Assembly: GCF_030272615.1 (NCBI RefSeq)
Contig: NC_081406.1
Span: 184,921,770 to 184,985,769, forward strand
DNA length: 64,000 nucleotides
Origin: Cryptomeria japonica
Taxonomy: Eukaryota; Streptophyta; Pinopsida; Cupressales; Cupressaceae
Direction of reading: 5' to 3'
Part shown: positions 47,616 to 60,337 of the stretch, in pieces
Layout: every line of letters starts with the position of its first letter
How positions within the stretch are numbered: position 1 is the stretch's first letter
Translations under genes and position numbers: made by a program
Notes under the pieces: model-generated
Databases searched by the model: none
Told to the model about the DNA's origin: nothing
Seen by the model: the letters and a program-made list of their open reading frames with translations, nothing else

Positions 47616-48837
47616 ATGAAGAGGGTTAAAAGTAACAAGGAGATAGAATGGTTAAAAATTAAAACAAATCATTCAAAACACAAAATAAACCATGATACCT
47701 TATTACCTTTACCTTCTCCTTCACATTAAGCAATGCATGAAGTGGAATGCACCCTTGTCTCCACTTGATTTTAATGTGCTCCATAATTTAATGTAGGTCA
47801 CTCTCCAATGCACAACAAATTTGATAAAAGGGTTGATGGATGTTTGCAAATGGATGAAGGATATCGATGATTATGTATTAGGATTCTATTTGACTATAAT
47901 GGTGATGCACAAAGATGGATTTCTAAAACTAGAGTGACAACATGAGATTGCATAAAAATGAGATGTGTAATGAAGGGGAGGAGACCCCAATTTATAGATT
48001 TGAAGGGGGATGAATGGATGGTTGAGCTTGAAGGAAGGTGGGGACATGGGTTAAATGGACATGGTGTGGAGACCAAGAGATTTTCCATAAAGGCATTTCT
48101 TGTCCCCACACTCCATAATGCACATGGGGAAGCTACCATCAAGTACATTGGGAATACAAAAAGGAATTAAAAATTCCTTGGGGGAGGACAAGGGAATTCA
48201 AAATTACCAAATAATGAGATGCATGGGGAAAGGAAATAGGAAAAAAAATTAAAAATTCATTGGGAAGATGCTATTACATGGGAGAATAAGAAATTTTGAA
48301 ATCCTTGAAATGACCAAAGTTGGCACATTTAAGGTTGGGGGTTGAGAGGGGACAAACCATTTATGGCAATTGGTTGACTTGGTGGGTAATCATGAGTATT
48401 AGGCAATAGAAAATCATTAGAGAGGGTGATTAGGAAAATTAATAGGGGATTAGAAGACAAGTGGGAAAGTTAGGAGGATTTGATAAGAGGAGAGAGAATG
48501 AGTGGATGAATTAAAAATTAGGAAATAATGTTAAGTGGGAATTTAGAAGAATTAATTAGGGTAAGTGAGGATTAGAGGAAAGTTGTTTGTCAGAAACACA
48601 TGGTTTAGCTCATTAATTTGTATTATTTAACTAAAGGGAATTTAGAAGAATAAATCATTTTGAATGACTTTTAGAAGAATAGGAAATAATCAATTTATTT
48701 AATAAATCAATTATTTGACTATTGTGATAGGCTTAATTAAATTTAATTTAATTAATTCTGAGAAGAATAAAGGATAACATAATTAAATCAATTAATTATG
48801 TAGTAAGGTTAAATTTATTAAAATAATTAATTCAAGC
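47616..48837 (+). repeat. Repeat R, copy 2 (1.22 kb)
   Basis: It aligns with 28518-29768 in the same orientation, including 'accttattacctttacctt', the 'gaggagaccccaatttatag' segment and the AT-rich end. It lacks 24 bases found in copy 1 (near 28930). Similarity stops at both ends: the left flank differs, and after 48837 the 'aaattttgcccc' phrase is missing, so copy 2 is truncated. The two copies may be the LTRs of one 20-kb composite with the Gypsy element nested inside, or independent insertions. Confidence 0.65.
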
Positions 48838-51727
48838 TTCTACAATTTAATTCACATTTCTTATTCTCCAAAATTAACCCATTATGCTAAGTATGCAATT
48901 ATCAACATGATGAAGATACATAAGGAACTATTTTAATTCGTTTGTCTATTAAATATTAAATTAACATTAAGATTCAATTTCATAGTTAAAATTGATGATA
49001 AATTTCAAATAAGAAAATATGCACAAATAATCTTTACTGATAAATCATAAGAGACAAATAGCTTATTATGGGCATTGCCATTATGGTACTTAGGATGTAA
49101 AGTCATAAGCACAAGAAAATTTTCCTCAATGAGGTATGATGGGTGAGGCTAGGTGACAAACTACCTAGTGTGCTATCTCTTGTTAGCCACTGTCATGGAA
49201 GGGTACACATAGACCTATGGAACTAGGTGGAGTTAATATTTGTTACCTCTATCACTCAACAAATGTCACAAGTACTTGTGCATATACATCATAGCCAAAG
49301 TACATATAAATATTCCACAATCGTGTTCAACATCATTGACATAGTCAATACACCATAACATTATCATATCATAATAAGTATAATAAATCACTAAACCTAA
49401 CATGCATAATTAATGAAATAGAATATCATAAAATATGACTTTGCTATCTTTTAATTAACTCAAATTAAAATTGTATTTCAACACTAGCATTAATAGATCT
49501 CAAAATGTGTTAATTTAAAATCATGATATTTATCTTCTCAATAGGCATTATAATGTCAAAATCGTTATCAATCCACATTTATCCTATACCAATTTTATAG
49601 ATTTAACATCAAAATTAGGTATAATAGAACATATTATTAATCTCATGAATATCATCATTTTGGAATAAGTTAAGTCCCTACAAAAATGAAGCACAAGAAT
49701 AGACAATATTCTAACAAATCATAAACCATAAAACACCCAAAACACAGTGAAGAAGATCACAAGTAAAGCTCTCCCAAGAAAGGCGCACATGCACAACTCA
49801 ACATCTCCAAAAACAAGGTCACAACATAGCAAGATATCCACATATCCAAAGTACAAATGAGAGAGGCATTATATTATTTCTAAGAGTAAAAACATTTAAT
49901 GTTCTTCCATTATTTTTCTAGGTATGGGAATTTAATTTATTTTTCACTTATCTGTGCTCGACAAGACTTTTGAAATCTTTGAAACAAATTGACTTCCTCT
50001 ATTCAAAACCACTACTTGCACTTTCTGGCACCTCATTTTATTTTAGATAAAATTAATTTAATTAACTATATTTTAAATAAAATTAAAAAAAGCATTGAAT
50101 AAGTCTCACTGTGCTTGGGCATGGAGTTTTTCTTCCCTTTGTTATTAAAAGAATATTTAAAATTTTGAAGTTACAAAATTGATTTCAATGACCATATGAA
50201 TTTCAAAAAAAAAAAAAACCTAATGTGTAAAGGAATAGAAAGAGAGCAATAATTAACGTCTAGATGCTCTTTCATCAAATACCCTAGGTAAGAAGAAACA
50301 TTTTCATGATTTGGACTCGGAAACATTTAATCCTACGGTTTTTCTTCATCCACTTGTCTTCCTCATTGATTTGATATTTCTTCTTCATCCCACACTACAC
50401 TTCTCCAACAATGCCTCCATTCATCTTTCTCCCTTTTTGCCTCTTCATGGGATTCATCCCATCATAACTCAACCGCCTCCATTTTAATGCCTCTATTTTA
50501 TTTCTTAGAAATTTAGCATCCAACTTAAAACATTTATCATAGTTCAATGGAAAAGATTAACTATTACCTTTGAATTGAGTTTTTCTTCGATTATTCCATA
50601 TTCATCTTTCACTTTCAAACCTACACTCAAATAAGTATTATGAACTATAATAAAATTATTTAACTTTTGGTTTACCTTTTTTTCACTATCATCAAATTTC
50701 ACAAATCAATTTGGTTCTTTTTATTTCATGTCTTGATATTTTAATCTTTTGTAGCATCTACAATGATTTCCCTCTCTTTCACTTTTTCTACAAATGGTGT
50801 AGCAATAGAAAAGTCTACCAAAACCTCCTTCATCATTTTCTTAGGCTCTTCTGAAATGATCATCTCATTTATCAATAGGAGATCATCAACTATCTCTTCT
50901 ATCATAAGTCTATCAATGTCAAGCATCTCAAATAATTCAACTTTCTCTCTTTTTAAGGATTGACTTTTCCTTTAGTGAGCGGCATCTTTTATAAGAATCT
51001 ACTATCTTGCATAGAATTTTTTGTCCTCTATGTATGAAGCATGATCTGAAACGTTGAGACAAAAAAATTAACACAGTTTAATCCAGAAATCTATCACATA
51101 ATAGCATGGACTATGGAAATCTAATAAATTTGATCTCTTCCTTGCTAAAAAGTTCTTTATAAATGATCTCTCCTTGGTTTTATCTTAATTAAAGATCTCC
51201 TCTTAGAGGTAGATATCTTTGGACAAATATCTCTTCCTTCCTCTTTGTTAATCATACATCCCTTAAAAGGAACCCTTTACACTTATTGCAAGGTGTCTCT
51301 TTTACAACTATATTTTCCTTGTTTCAAAGAGCTATGCCCTCTTTTTATCTTGGAATGTATGTACATTGTTTCTTGAAGGATATCTCCTTGATAATGAAGG
51401 TGTTTATCCTTGTTGCATTTTCTTTCTACCTTAACACATCAACATAAGACTATGTTGACATATTAAGTGAGGGGCATATATGAAGCCTCATTGTTGCTCA
51501 TTTTGCAGTTTTGCAGATCCTTTTGATAGGTTTTATTTGGTTACACTTGTTGTGGTGCCCAAGTAACACCCTTTTAGCAGTTGTTTGCCTTATAAAATCC
51601 ATGTGAGATAATATTTACAAGTTTAAATTTTTGAGACATTAATAATTTATTTTATATTTTTTAAAACAAAAATAAAGAGTTATCTCTTTATATTATCATT
51701 ATAAATATACATTAATTTAATTACAAC
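48838..51727. other. AT-rich stretch, no gene recognised
   Basis: Mostly non-coding. A 61-codon acidic frame at 50741-50926 (minus) and neighbouring Glu/Lys-rich minus-strand sequence (about 50400-50930) could be the remains of a Gag or host gene, but no motif supports this. Short poly(A) run at about 50207. Confidence 0.35.
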
Positions 51728-51742
51728 ATTATTTATTATAAC
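51728..51742. repeat. Target site duplication of the plus-strand LINE, left copy
   Basis: ATTATTTATTATAAC, identical to 57478-57492. Confidence 0.9.
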
Positions 51743-51772
51743 GAGGGGAGCATATGCCTCCCCTCAGGTCCA

Positions 51773-54700
51773 ATGAGGATTTTATCCTGGAATGTTAGGG
51801 GCTTAAATGCCCCTAACAAGCGACACTTGATTAAGTCACAATTGGACTTAATGAAGTGTGATGTGTTCCTGATTCAAGAAACTAAGTTAAATCTCTCTTT
51901 GGCTGATAGGTTATTCTCTTCCTGGAAAGCATGGAATGTTTGTGCTTTTCCCTCTTCAGGTGCTTCTGGGGGTCTTGTGTTTCTTTGGAAAGATTCTAGT
52001 GTTCATTTCTCATTAATTTCTTCTTCATCCAACTGGATGCTTGGTCTGGTCAAAAGTAGGATATCTAACTTAAAATTTTGGCTCTTTAATGGTTATGGGC
52101 TGTCTGGGGTTTTAGAAAAAGGAAATCTTTGGGAATTTTTGGCTTCCCTTCCTGGCCCGCTGCACAATGTTTTTCGAATTTTTGGGGGGGATTTTAATGC
52201 AATTACTAGCTTGAATGAAAAGGCTCGAGGAATTATCCCTAACAAGCATTCTATGTCAGATTTTTCCTTCTTCATTCAGTCTTTAAATTTGGTTGATTCT
52301 AAACTGCTTAATGGGGCATTTACATGGACCAACATGCGTAGGGACTTTTGCCAAATTGCTGAGATATTGGATCATTTTCTAGTTTTAGAAAACTGGTTCA
52401 GTTTGAGAGAAGACTTTGTTTCCTCAGTTCTCCCCTTTACTAGCTTTGATCATCTTCCTATTCAATTTACTATTTTTGAGGATAGGGCTCCTCGAAAGTT
52501 ACCTTTTAAGTTTGAGCCAATGTGGTTTCGAGATCAATCTTTCCTACCTTCATTAAAGCAATGGTGGTGTTCTTCTCCATTCTTTCCTGGATCCCAGATG
52601 TTTTAGCTTGTCAAGAAGATGGGTTTATTAAAACATAAAATTAAGGTGTGGAATGAATCGAATTTCAAGAACATTTTTGGGGAAAAGGCTAGGATTCAGG
52701 AAGAAATTGAACAAATTAATAAGACCATTATGGCTTTAGGAATGTCCTCTCTTTTGTATGATAGGTTGAAGTTGTTGAAATTTCAACTTTCTGAGACTTT
52801 GGCTAGGGAAGAATCTTATTGGAGGTAGAAGTCTAGAGATCTTTGGCTTTTCGATGCAGATAGAAAGACTAAGTTTTTCCATTCCTCGACCAAGCTCAAG
52901 AGGTAGCATAATTGAATTTCCTGCATTACTAACTCTAATGGAAACAATTTGGTAGATGAGGAAGAGATTGCTTCCGAAGTTGTTAGGTTCTTTAAGTCAC
53001 TTCTTATAGCGGATCCAGTTGCGTTAGATAATGAGATTGTGCAATTGATCCCCTCTTTCGTTTCTCAAGAAGATAATAAGAAGCTTATGGCTCCCTTTAC
53101 TCTATCTAAACTAAAAGAGATAGTCTTCTCCATGCATCCAGAGAAGGTCCCGGGTTCGGATGGGTTTACGACACTATTCTTTCAAAAATGTTGGGAGTTT
53201 ATAGGGAATGATGTATTGCTAGCCTTGGAGGAATATAGAAGAAATAGGTATATTCTTAGAGAGCTTAATACTACTCTTATTGCTATCATTCCGAAGGTGG
53301 ATAATCCTACTTCATTCTCAGATTTTCATCTGATTACCTGTACTACTTTATATAAAATCTTTACTAAGGCAATTTCAGTTAGGCTATCTAGGCTCCTCCC
53401 TCAGATTGTCTCCCTAGAACAGGGAGGATTTGTTCCCAGTCGGGAAACATCTGAAGGTTCGATTGTAGCTGATGAAGTTCTACACTCCATTTCTCAACAA
53501 AAGGTTCTGGCTATGATACTTAAGCTAGACATGCTGAAGGCTTATGATCGGGTCAATTGGCAGGCTCTTGTGGTTGTTTTATTTCATTTGGGCTTTTCGT
53601 GCTACTGGGTTAAGTGGGTGTTTTCTTGTATATCTTTTGCTCACTTTTCAGTTTTGGTTAATGGTTCCCGTCAGGGTTTTTTGCTTCCTCTCGGGGACTT
53701 TGGCAAGGGGATCCTTTGTCTCCTTTTCTATTTATCCTTTTGGCAGAAGCATTAAGTAGGGCCATCTCTAGTGCTACAACTTCTGGTTTATGGTCAAGTA
53801 TTAGAATAGATGGCCTCCCTTCTCCACAATCTCATTGCTTGTTTATGGATGATACGCTTCTGTTCGGGGCAACCTCTCTAAGGGAGGCTCATGTTATTAA
53901 GAAAATTATCTGTGATTATGCAAATTTTTCTTGACAAAGTGTTAATAATCATAAATCCAAAATATTTTTTGTGAATGTCTCCCCTCTAGTTAAAAATAGA
54001 CTCATCTTCTTTTGGAGTTTTCAAGTTAGGACCCTTCCATGTGTATACCTAGGCATTTCTTTTTTTCTAGGGTCGGATAAGGCTTCCTTTTGGAACATTA
54101 TTGTTCATTCAATATCCTCTCGAATCTCTTTCTAGAATCATAAGTGGCTGACGATGGCTAGTAAAATTCTTTTAGTTAAGTCAGTTTTGAATTCCATCCC
54201 CACATATTTGATGTCCATTTTTTAGGATCCCCCCCAAGTTATTAAGAAAATTAGGGTCTTTGTTAGGACCTTTCTTTGGAATGATAACTTGGGTGTTAAG
54301 CCAAGGATTCCTCTCTTGGCTTGGGACAAAATTTATCATCCCAAAGAGCTGGGGGGTGCGGGCATTCATAATTTAGCTACTCTGAATAAGGCTTTGGTGG
54401 CAAAATTGGTTTGGAAGTTATATGCTGACCCTCATAGTAAATGGGCTGCCATCATGTTTGCTAAGTATTTAAGGGGTGCTTCCAGAGAAAGGATTTTTAC
54501 TGCTTCATCTCTTCCAAAAGCTTCGACTTTTTGGAATTTTTTGGTTTCATGTAGGATGGTTATTTTACAACATTTATCCTAGGTTGTCAATAATGGGAAG
54601 AAGGTCTCATTTTGGGATGAAGTTTGGAATGGGCATTTTGCCCTTTCAGCTATCCGAGACTGGTCCCCTATGTCTGGTATTCTATTAGAATTTTGGGGGC

Positions 54701-56013
54701 CTTTTGTTGCCGATTATTTTGACATTGTCTCCTCTGGTCCTTGTAAGATTGTAAAATGGAAGATTATCCCTCCCTTATCGGTTGATATTAATCTTATTTT
54801 GGCTTTTGTGGAAGAACTTCACAAAAAAACCCTTGTTTTCCAAAATAAAGAGGACTCCTTGGTTTGGATTAAGAGTGCTGCTAGTTCTTATTCAGTTAAA
54901 GAAGGTTATAATTCTTTAGTTCAAACTTCTTCATCCCCTTGTTGGCCTACTAAGTTTTTTTGGCACTCGGCTTGTCTTCCTAAAGCAGGGTCGTTCGCTT
55001 GGTTGGCAGCCCAAGATAAGGTTCTCACCAGAATGTGCTTGGACAAACTTGGGATTACGACTATATTTCCTTCTATTTTTTGTGGTCATTGTATGGAATC
55101 CATGGATAATCTTTTCTTGTTTTGTCCATTTGCTTCTGTGTGCTGGTATTCGTTATTTGGCATGCTTGGTTGGTCTTATGCGATAGGTCCCAATCTTCTT
55201 TCACATTTCATGGTCTGGCCCTTGTAGTTTTCCTCATCGTTCTATTCATCCCTTTGGGTTGTGGCCCCATCCATGGTAATTTGGAATATTTGGCTTGAAA
55301 GAAATTCTAGAATTTTTAATCATAAAAATTCCACTTTCTCTTAAGTAATTGGTAAAATTCAAACCTCCATCAGTGGGGTGGTTCTTTCGTTCATTCATAA
55401 AAACTTAGATCATCTCAATTCTTTCTCTCATTGGGATAATTAGATTACTTGGAAATGGTCCACACTTCGTCTGATGCCTTCCCATGGGGTTGTATCAAGA
55501 GGTTTATCTTCTTTGGCTAAACAAAAATTGGCTAGATGGACTACTCCTCCATTCCCTTCATTCAAACTTTAGTTTGATGGAGCCTCAAAGGGGAATCCAG
55601 GAAAGCCTAGTATTGGAGTATTTATTTTTTATCATTCTTCAAAAGTCATCAAAGTTGTGGGTAAACAAATTGGACATGGTACCAACAACAAGACTGAGTT
55701 TCAAGCTTTATCCTTTGGGCTTGATATCGCTCTTTCATTAATCATTAAAGACATTTTTATTGAAGGCGATTCCATGGTCATGTTTCAAGTGGTTGTAGTC
55801 AAGAAATGTCTATCTTGGCATCTTCAATATTTCTTAGATCACATTCTTTAGCAGTTAAAATGCTTTTCCACTTTTTCTATTTTGCATTATTTTAGGGAGA
55901 TCAACGTTATTGCAGATTTTTTAGCAAATAAGGCTATTGTGGAGGGTGTCGATTTCCTGGAGGTCTCTCCCTCAGAAATTCCTACATATTACATGAAGAT
56001 GCTTTCTTTATAG
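51773..56013 (+). pseudogene. LINE ORF2: endonuclease, RT, zinc finger, RNase H, with stops and one main frameshift
   Basis: Endonuclease 51773-52520: ILSWNVRGLN, DVFLIQETKL, GGDFNAI, FDHLPIQF. RT about 53060-54500: PGSDGF, LYKIFTKAISVRL, QGGFVPSR, LKLDMLKAYDRVNW with the first catalytic Asp, then a frameshift near 53690, LLAEALSRAI and FMDDTLLFG with the Asp pair (53840-53870). Thumb region YLGISFF. zf-RVT 54940-55200: CLPKAGSFAWLAAQDKVLTR, CGHC and LFLFCPFA. RNase H 55570-55960: FDGASKGNPG in pieces, then TEFQALSFG and FIEGDSM. It ends at TAG 56011. Stops at 52604, 52826, 52904, 52913 and 53932 disable it. The arrangement is that of plant L1 LINEs. Confidence 0.85.
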
Positions 56014-57477
56014 GTGGTCTTCCTTCTTGAAATCCTACTTCACTATCTATGCTTCGTTAGTATATGTAGTAAAGATGTTGGCCTTCATGATAATTTTGTG
56101 CTATTGATATCTTATGTTAGATTTCATTCATGGGGTGGGAAATTGGTTGGGTTTCTTCTACTAGTCTAAGATGCCTAATGTATTTGTACCTTCACATGTC
56201 TTCTTTCTTTATGTTATGGTTACTTCCCTATATGGCTATAGGGGGGATGTTGTCCTACCTTATGGCAGCATTCTTGTTGTAGTCATATTTTGTAGTTTCT
56301 TCGCACAAAGTCCGGAGGTAGGAGGGGTATCTTTGGTTTGGATGGTGGATTTTTATTTGGTTTGGAGGGGTATCTTTTGGTTTGGTTTGGTTTGGTTCTC
56401 TTGGTTGGCGAGTTGTTTTGAATTTCTTTTATAAGTTTGGGATCTCTTCGGCTTATGACAACCATTACATATTAATCAGTACTTGTACGATAGGGGTACT
56501 TGCATAATATCTATTTGATCCTCTATTTTTGGTAACCATTTTTCATTGCGACTGGTTGCTGGTTGCCTTCCCATCAGGCTTTCGTACCTTAAGCACTTGT
56601 TTTTTCTTCTTCACTTCATTTGGTATCATGATCTATCGGTGATTCAGGTGGTTGTTCTAATGGTTGGGGATATTATGCTATTCACTGGCTTTATCATTGT
56701 GTGATCATCCTCATATTAGCAGGTTTCTTTCATGATGTGATAATTATGACATGGTGATCCCATTCTCAGTTATATTGATTATTTGTGGGCACTTATGGCT
56801 TTCATTTGATCTTTGTCTTGCTTTTCACTCTAACATCATGTTCTATTTTCTATGGAGAATTATTGCCAAATTTAGTGGATGGTGGCTTTTTCTAAGGAAT
56901 TGGAAAGAGCAGTTAATGTGGTATTGCAGAGGATTTCTTATTTTGATATTATTCCTTTGGTTTCTACTTTGGATTATTCTTTGGTTCGGTCTCATCCTCC
57001 TCCCTGAGGGTCTTCAGTATCCTTCCCTACTTTTTATTTGGATTTGTCTATGTTTTCTCACCATATTTGTGATTCCAGGATCTCTTATTCTTGCTTCTCT
57101 CATGGCTCTAAGTTTTTTTTTCTTCACACCTTTGGATTCTTGTGGTGTTTAGAAAAGTTGGATTTTGGGGTGATGGCTCTGATTTTTGGTGGACATTCTT
57201 GACTCCATCTTCAGATGCTCCCTATTAGACTGATTCTTACAACTTCCTTTATATCTAATATGGGTGGCAATGCATTGCAATGTATCTGGGGGGTTATGGT
57301 ATGCCTATGGGCTTTGTGTAATGGGTAGATAGGCTTATGTTTTCTTGAGCAATACTGAAGGGTTTTCTTACTGGTTCTTTCCCTTCAGTGCTCTTTGAAC
57401 CAGACACATGTAAAAATGTATATAATCAATATAATTTTTTAGTGGTCTCATCCACTTTTATCAAAAAATATATATAT
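56014..57477 (+). other. LINE 3' UTR
   Basis: T-rich, with a (ttggt)n-like run at 56369-56396 and no coding motif; a hydrophobic 133-codon frame (56751-57152) is attributed to T-richness. It ends in an A-rich tail before the target duplication. Confidence 0.6.
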
Positions 57478-57492
57478 ATTATTTATTATAAC
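57478..57492. repeat. Target site duplication of the plus-strand LINE, right copy
   Basis: ATTATTTATTATAAC, identical to 51728-51742. Confidence 0.9.
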
Positions 57493-59318
57493 ATATATTA
57501 AGTCATCATAATAAATTGAAACATTCCTATAATACTCTCATTATTTATGTATAATCTATATTATTATTATTATAGATTAGTAGAATTTTAAATATTACAT
57601 TTTATAATACTAGGAAGAAAATAATCATTGAATATTAATATTATAAACTCTTATAATTTAGTGTCTATCATAGACTTATAATTTGATATTCAAAGTATTA
57701 ACATTCTACAATATAATATCATTAATTTTTTATATTCTAATAATTTGTTTGTAAATATGTATAAAATATTGCATTATTATTAAATATATTCAATAAATGT
57801 AGAAGAGGAAAGAGGTAAATGAAAAATATTAATATTAAAATTGAAATAATAAAAGGTTGAAAACAATATCAACTAAAATACCCACTTTTTCATTATATAA
57901 TACAGTCCTAAAGATTAATATGTGAATCTCTATTAGTTAATATTCACTATCTTTTATTTAGAAGACAAAAATATAAGTAAATTTAATGTAGTCAATTAAA
58001 GAACTCAAACAAATCTTAATATCCTTAAAATTAGATTAAGTGTTATTTATAAAAACTAAGCTAATTAGTATATGAGAGTTTCTAAGTAAACCTAATGTAA
58101 TCAATTAAAGAACTTAATCAAACCTTAATATCATTAAAATTAGATTGTGTTATTTATAAAAACTAAACTAATTAGTATGAGGATTTCAATTTCATATTTA
58201 AACTAAGTTAAATTTTACAATTCTTTAAACTAAATTAAATTATTTATTTTTTAGGTTATTTTTTTATGGATTAATGGCATACGGGCTTACCATTTGTTAG
58301 TTATTGATTTGTAGCAACTTTGTTATAAATATTAGACTAATTGTAAACCTTTTATTATTAATAAAAAAATATTAAATTTCTAATTTTATGTTAAATTATT
58401 TTAGCATAAGCTTCCAAGCTCTTCATGGAATGAAATTAGGATGTATTTATGAGTAATGATGAACTTTATTACTCCAACCTAATTTTAGTTTGATTCTAAT
58501 ATTTATTTCCCCCTTCTACAACTTCAGATTTCAATGTAATTTATTTAATAAATGTTAATATCTCATTACATTCCATCATGACATAGCTAGTCTCTAGGAA
58601 TCTCAATATTTAGGATGATTCAATCCTTCCACACTTTCATATTTAGAATATCCTTAATAATTGGGAAGCCAAATGAGTAAATTATACCTATCTAATTACT
58701 CCAACCTAAATTCTAGTTTGATTCTCATATTTATTTTTGCTTTTCTACAACTTCCTTAAGAAATGGGAAGCCAAATCTATCAATTATACTTGTTTAATCT
58801 ATTTATTGGATATTAGTAGCCTTTAAACCTAAATTTGTGTATCCTAAGCTCTTAAATAGTACTTTCAATTTTGAACATTTCTTTTTGTTGTCTTTATAAG
58901 CCACTTTACTTAAGTTTTTATAACTATTGTTATTTCAATACTTATATACAAATGCTCAATTATCATGTACTATCCATATCAATAAAGTCATAAAATTAAT
59001 CTAATTACTAACTTTTTTCTGATATACCAACAAACAGCTATAAATCCATTTAATTGATTTTTTTAATAAGATTTTAATTACTGAAATTTAATAAACCGTA
59101 ATTGAAACATGAAAACATTCCATCATCCCATAACCATTTGAGAAGGTGAATCTTAGCATTTCATTCTGAAAAAGATACTCTTGAGAAAAATTTCAACATA
59201 TAAAAATCTCTGCAAGTGCTACATGATCACAAAACGTAACTCCTTCTGTAGCATCGCAGCAATATAGAACATGCGCTACTATATTTTCATATTCCAAATA
59301 TCTTCATTCGGCATTCTG
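57493..59318. other. AT-rich flank 3' of the WOX gene
   Basis: No coding seen. It holds a tandem duplication (57975-58187) and two similar segments 'agtttgattct.atatttatt' with 'cttctacaacttc' at about 58469-58526 and 58697-58755. The motif 'gggaagccaaat' occurs twice (about 58662 and 58761). Confidence 0.5.
57975..58187. repeat. Tandem duplication, 109-bp period
   Basis: Units start 'aagtaaatttaatgtagtc' at 57975 and 'aagtaaacctaatgtaatc' at 58084 and share 'ttatttataaaaactaa' near their ends. Confidence 0.8.
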
Positions 59319-59324
59319 TTTATT
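59319..59324 (-). terminator. Poly(A) signal of the WOX gene
   Basis: AATAAA on the minus strand, 45 bases after the stop codon at 59369. Confidence 0.55.
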
Positions 59325-59368
59325 AAACCCTAGACTACACAAAAGCAAAACCAGGAACGCCTGCGCCC

Positions 59369-60337
59369 TCACAAATCAGGATGCAAAGGAAACAATTCCA
59401 ATGTCCTTATATCAGACGGATCTACTGAGGAATTCCTGCGAGGTCCGCTATCAACTTCCTCTTCTTCTTCCTCTTCCTCTTCCTCCATCTGCATATTAAT
59501 ATATATATTGTTCAAAAAGATGCCGTAACCCTATTTATACAACATATAATTCGAAAGATAAGGCATAATGTATAAAGGCGGTTTCATACCTGGACATAGC
59601 TCTTCTTGTCAGAGGACTTCTTCGAACGGAATAAAGAAGTCCAGTTGCGCGGCTTAAGTACTGCAGGCCACTTTGGGGCTGAAATATACAACTTTTAGGT
59701 TACTTAACCCTAAAAACAATGTAAACAATAAGTCTGTAAGAATTTATTCTTATGTTTTACTGTTTCTAGATTAGATTGTTTGAATGAAAAAATCATAAGA
59801 AAAGAAATCTAATGATAAATTATTGAATGTGATATGAAAGATTACCCAGAAACGGCAAAACATCTGAACAATAAATTGTAAAAATCTAATGTCATTAGGA
59901 ATCTATCCCCCTACTCACATGATGTTTCTGGTCTTTCTCTCTTCCGTTTATCTCTGGCAGCGGCATTCTGAAACCAGAAGAAGACGTTTTTGCCTTCAAC
60001 TGGTCCGTGGAGCTGCAGCTCTGCAGTAATGCGGTTTACTTGCTCCACAGAAGGCTTTCTAGTTCCATTCGCAAAAAAGGACTCCAGTATTCTTTTTTGG
60101 CATGCTGTTGGCCTCCATCTGCTGGAAACACTCCCCATGCTTGTGCTCTCAATAACACTGGTAGATCTGGTGAGCCTGGAATCTGAAGAAAATAAAATAA
60201 TAGGTTATTCTATGGCAATAAACAACATCGCACCGAATTGAAAAAACTCGACTATTAAATTAAATGTGAACAAACCAACTCGTTCTATAAAATCAGATCG
60301 ACCCAGTTGGTTTACCTGCAGCAGATCCGCGATCCAT
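59369..60337 (-). CDS. WUSCHEL-related homeobox (WOX) protein, WUS clade, four exons, 164 residues
   Basis: WOX proteins are nuclear plant transcription factors that set stem-cell and organ-founder fates. Exons on the minus strand: 60337-60316, 60182-59919, 59678-59590, 59488-59369. All introns are GT-AG (133, 240 and 101 bp), and the frame is kept at every junction. The ATG at 60337 gives MDRGSAA; an in-frame ATG at residue 23 is less likely the start. The homeodomain (about residues 29-91) has RWRPT, ILES, TRKPSVEQV and EGKNVFFWFQN, the long-loop WOX form. Then come a basic linker, ten Glu residues (127-136) opening exon 4, and the WUS-box TLELFPL (154-160) near the C-terminus, ending HPDL. 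The TLELFPLHP ending most recalls WOX4, from memory. Helix 3 reads QNAAARDKRK where the clade has QNHKARxRQK. At 164 residues it is short. Clade is fairly sure, the exact member is not. Confidence 0.85.

Larger units (their letters stand above)
51743..57477 (+). mobile_element. LINE (L1-type) with perfect 15-bp target duplication, ORF2 only
   Basis: 5.7 kb between identical 15-bp flanks. It starts GAGGGGAG, with an 8-bp inverted repeat to CTCCCCTC at 51758-51765. The ORF2 ATG comes only 30 bases after the start, and no ORF1 is present. ORF2 (51773-56013) is followed by a 1.46-kb 3' UTR ending in A-rich 'tcaaaaaatatatatat'. The exact duplication suggests a younger insertion than the other LINEs here, although ORF2 carries stops and a shift. 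Confidence 0.9.

Noticed and set aside
56751-57152. 133-residue hydrophobic frame
   Set aside because: Membrane-like only because the LINE 3' UTR is T-rich; inside the TSD-bounded element after ORF2.
60138-60337. WOX start at the internal ATG (60138)
   Set aside because: It lies in frame but a splice acceptor at 60183 with open frame before the ATG, and a short first exon with ATG and GT donor in matching phase, make 60337 the better start.
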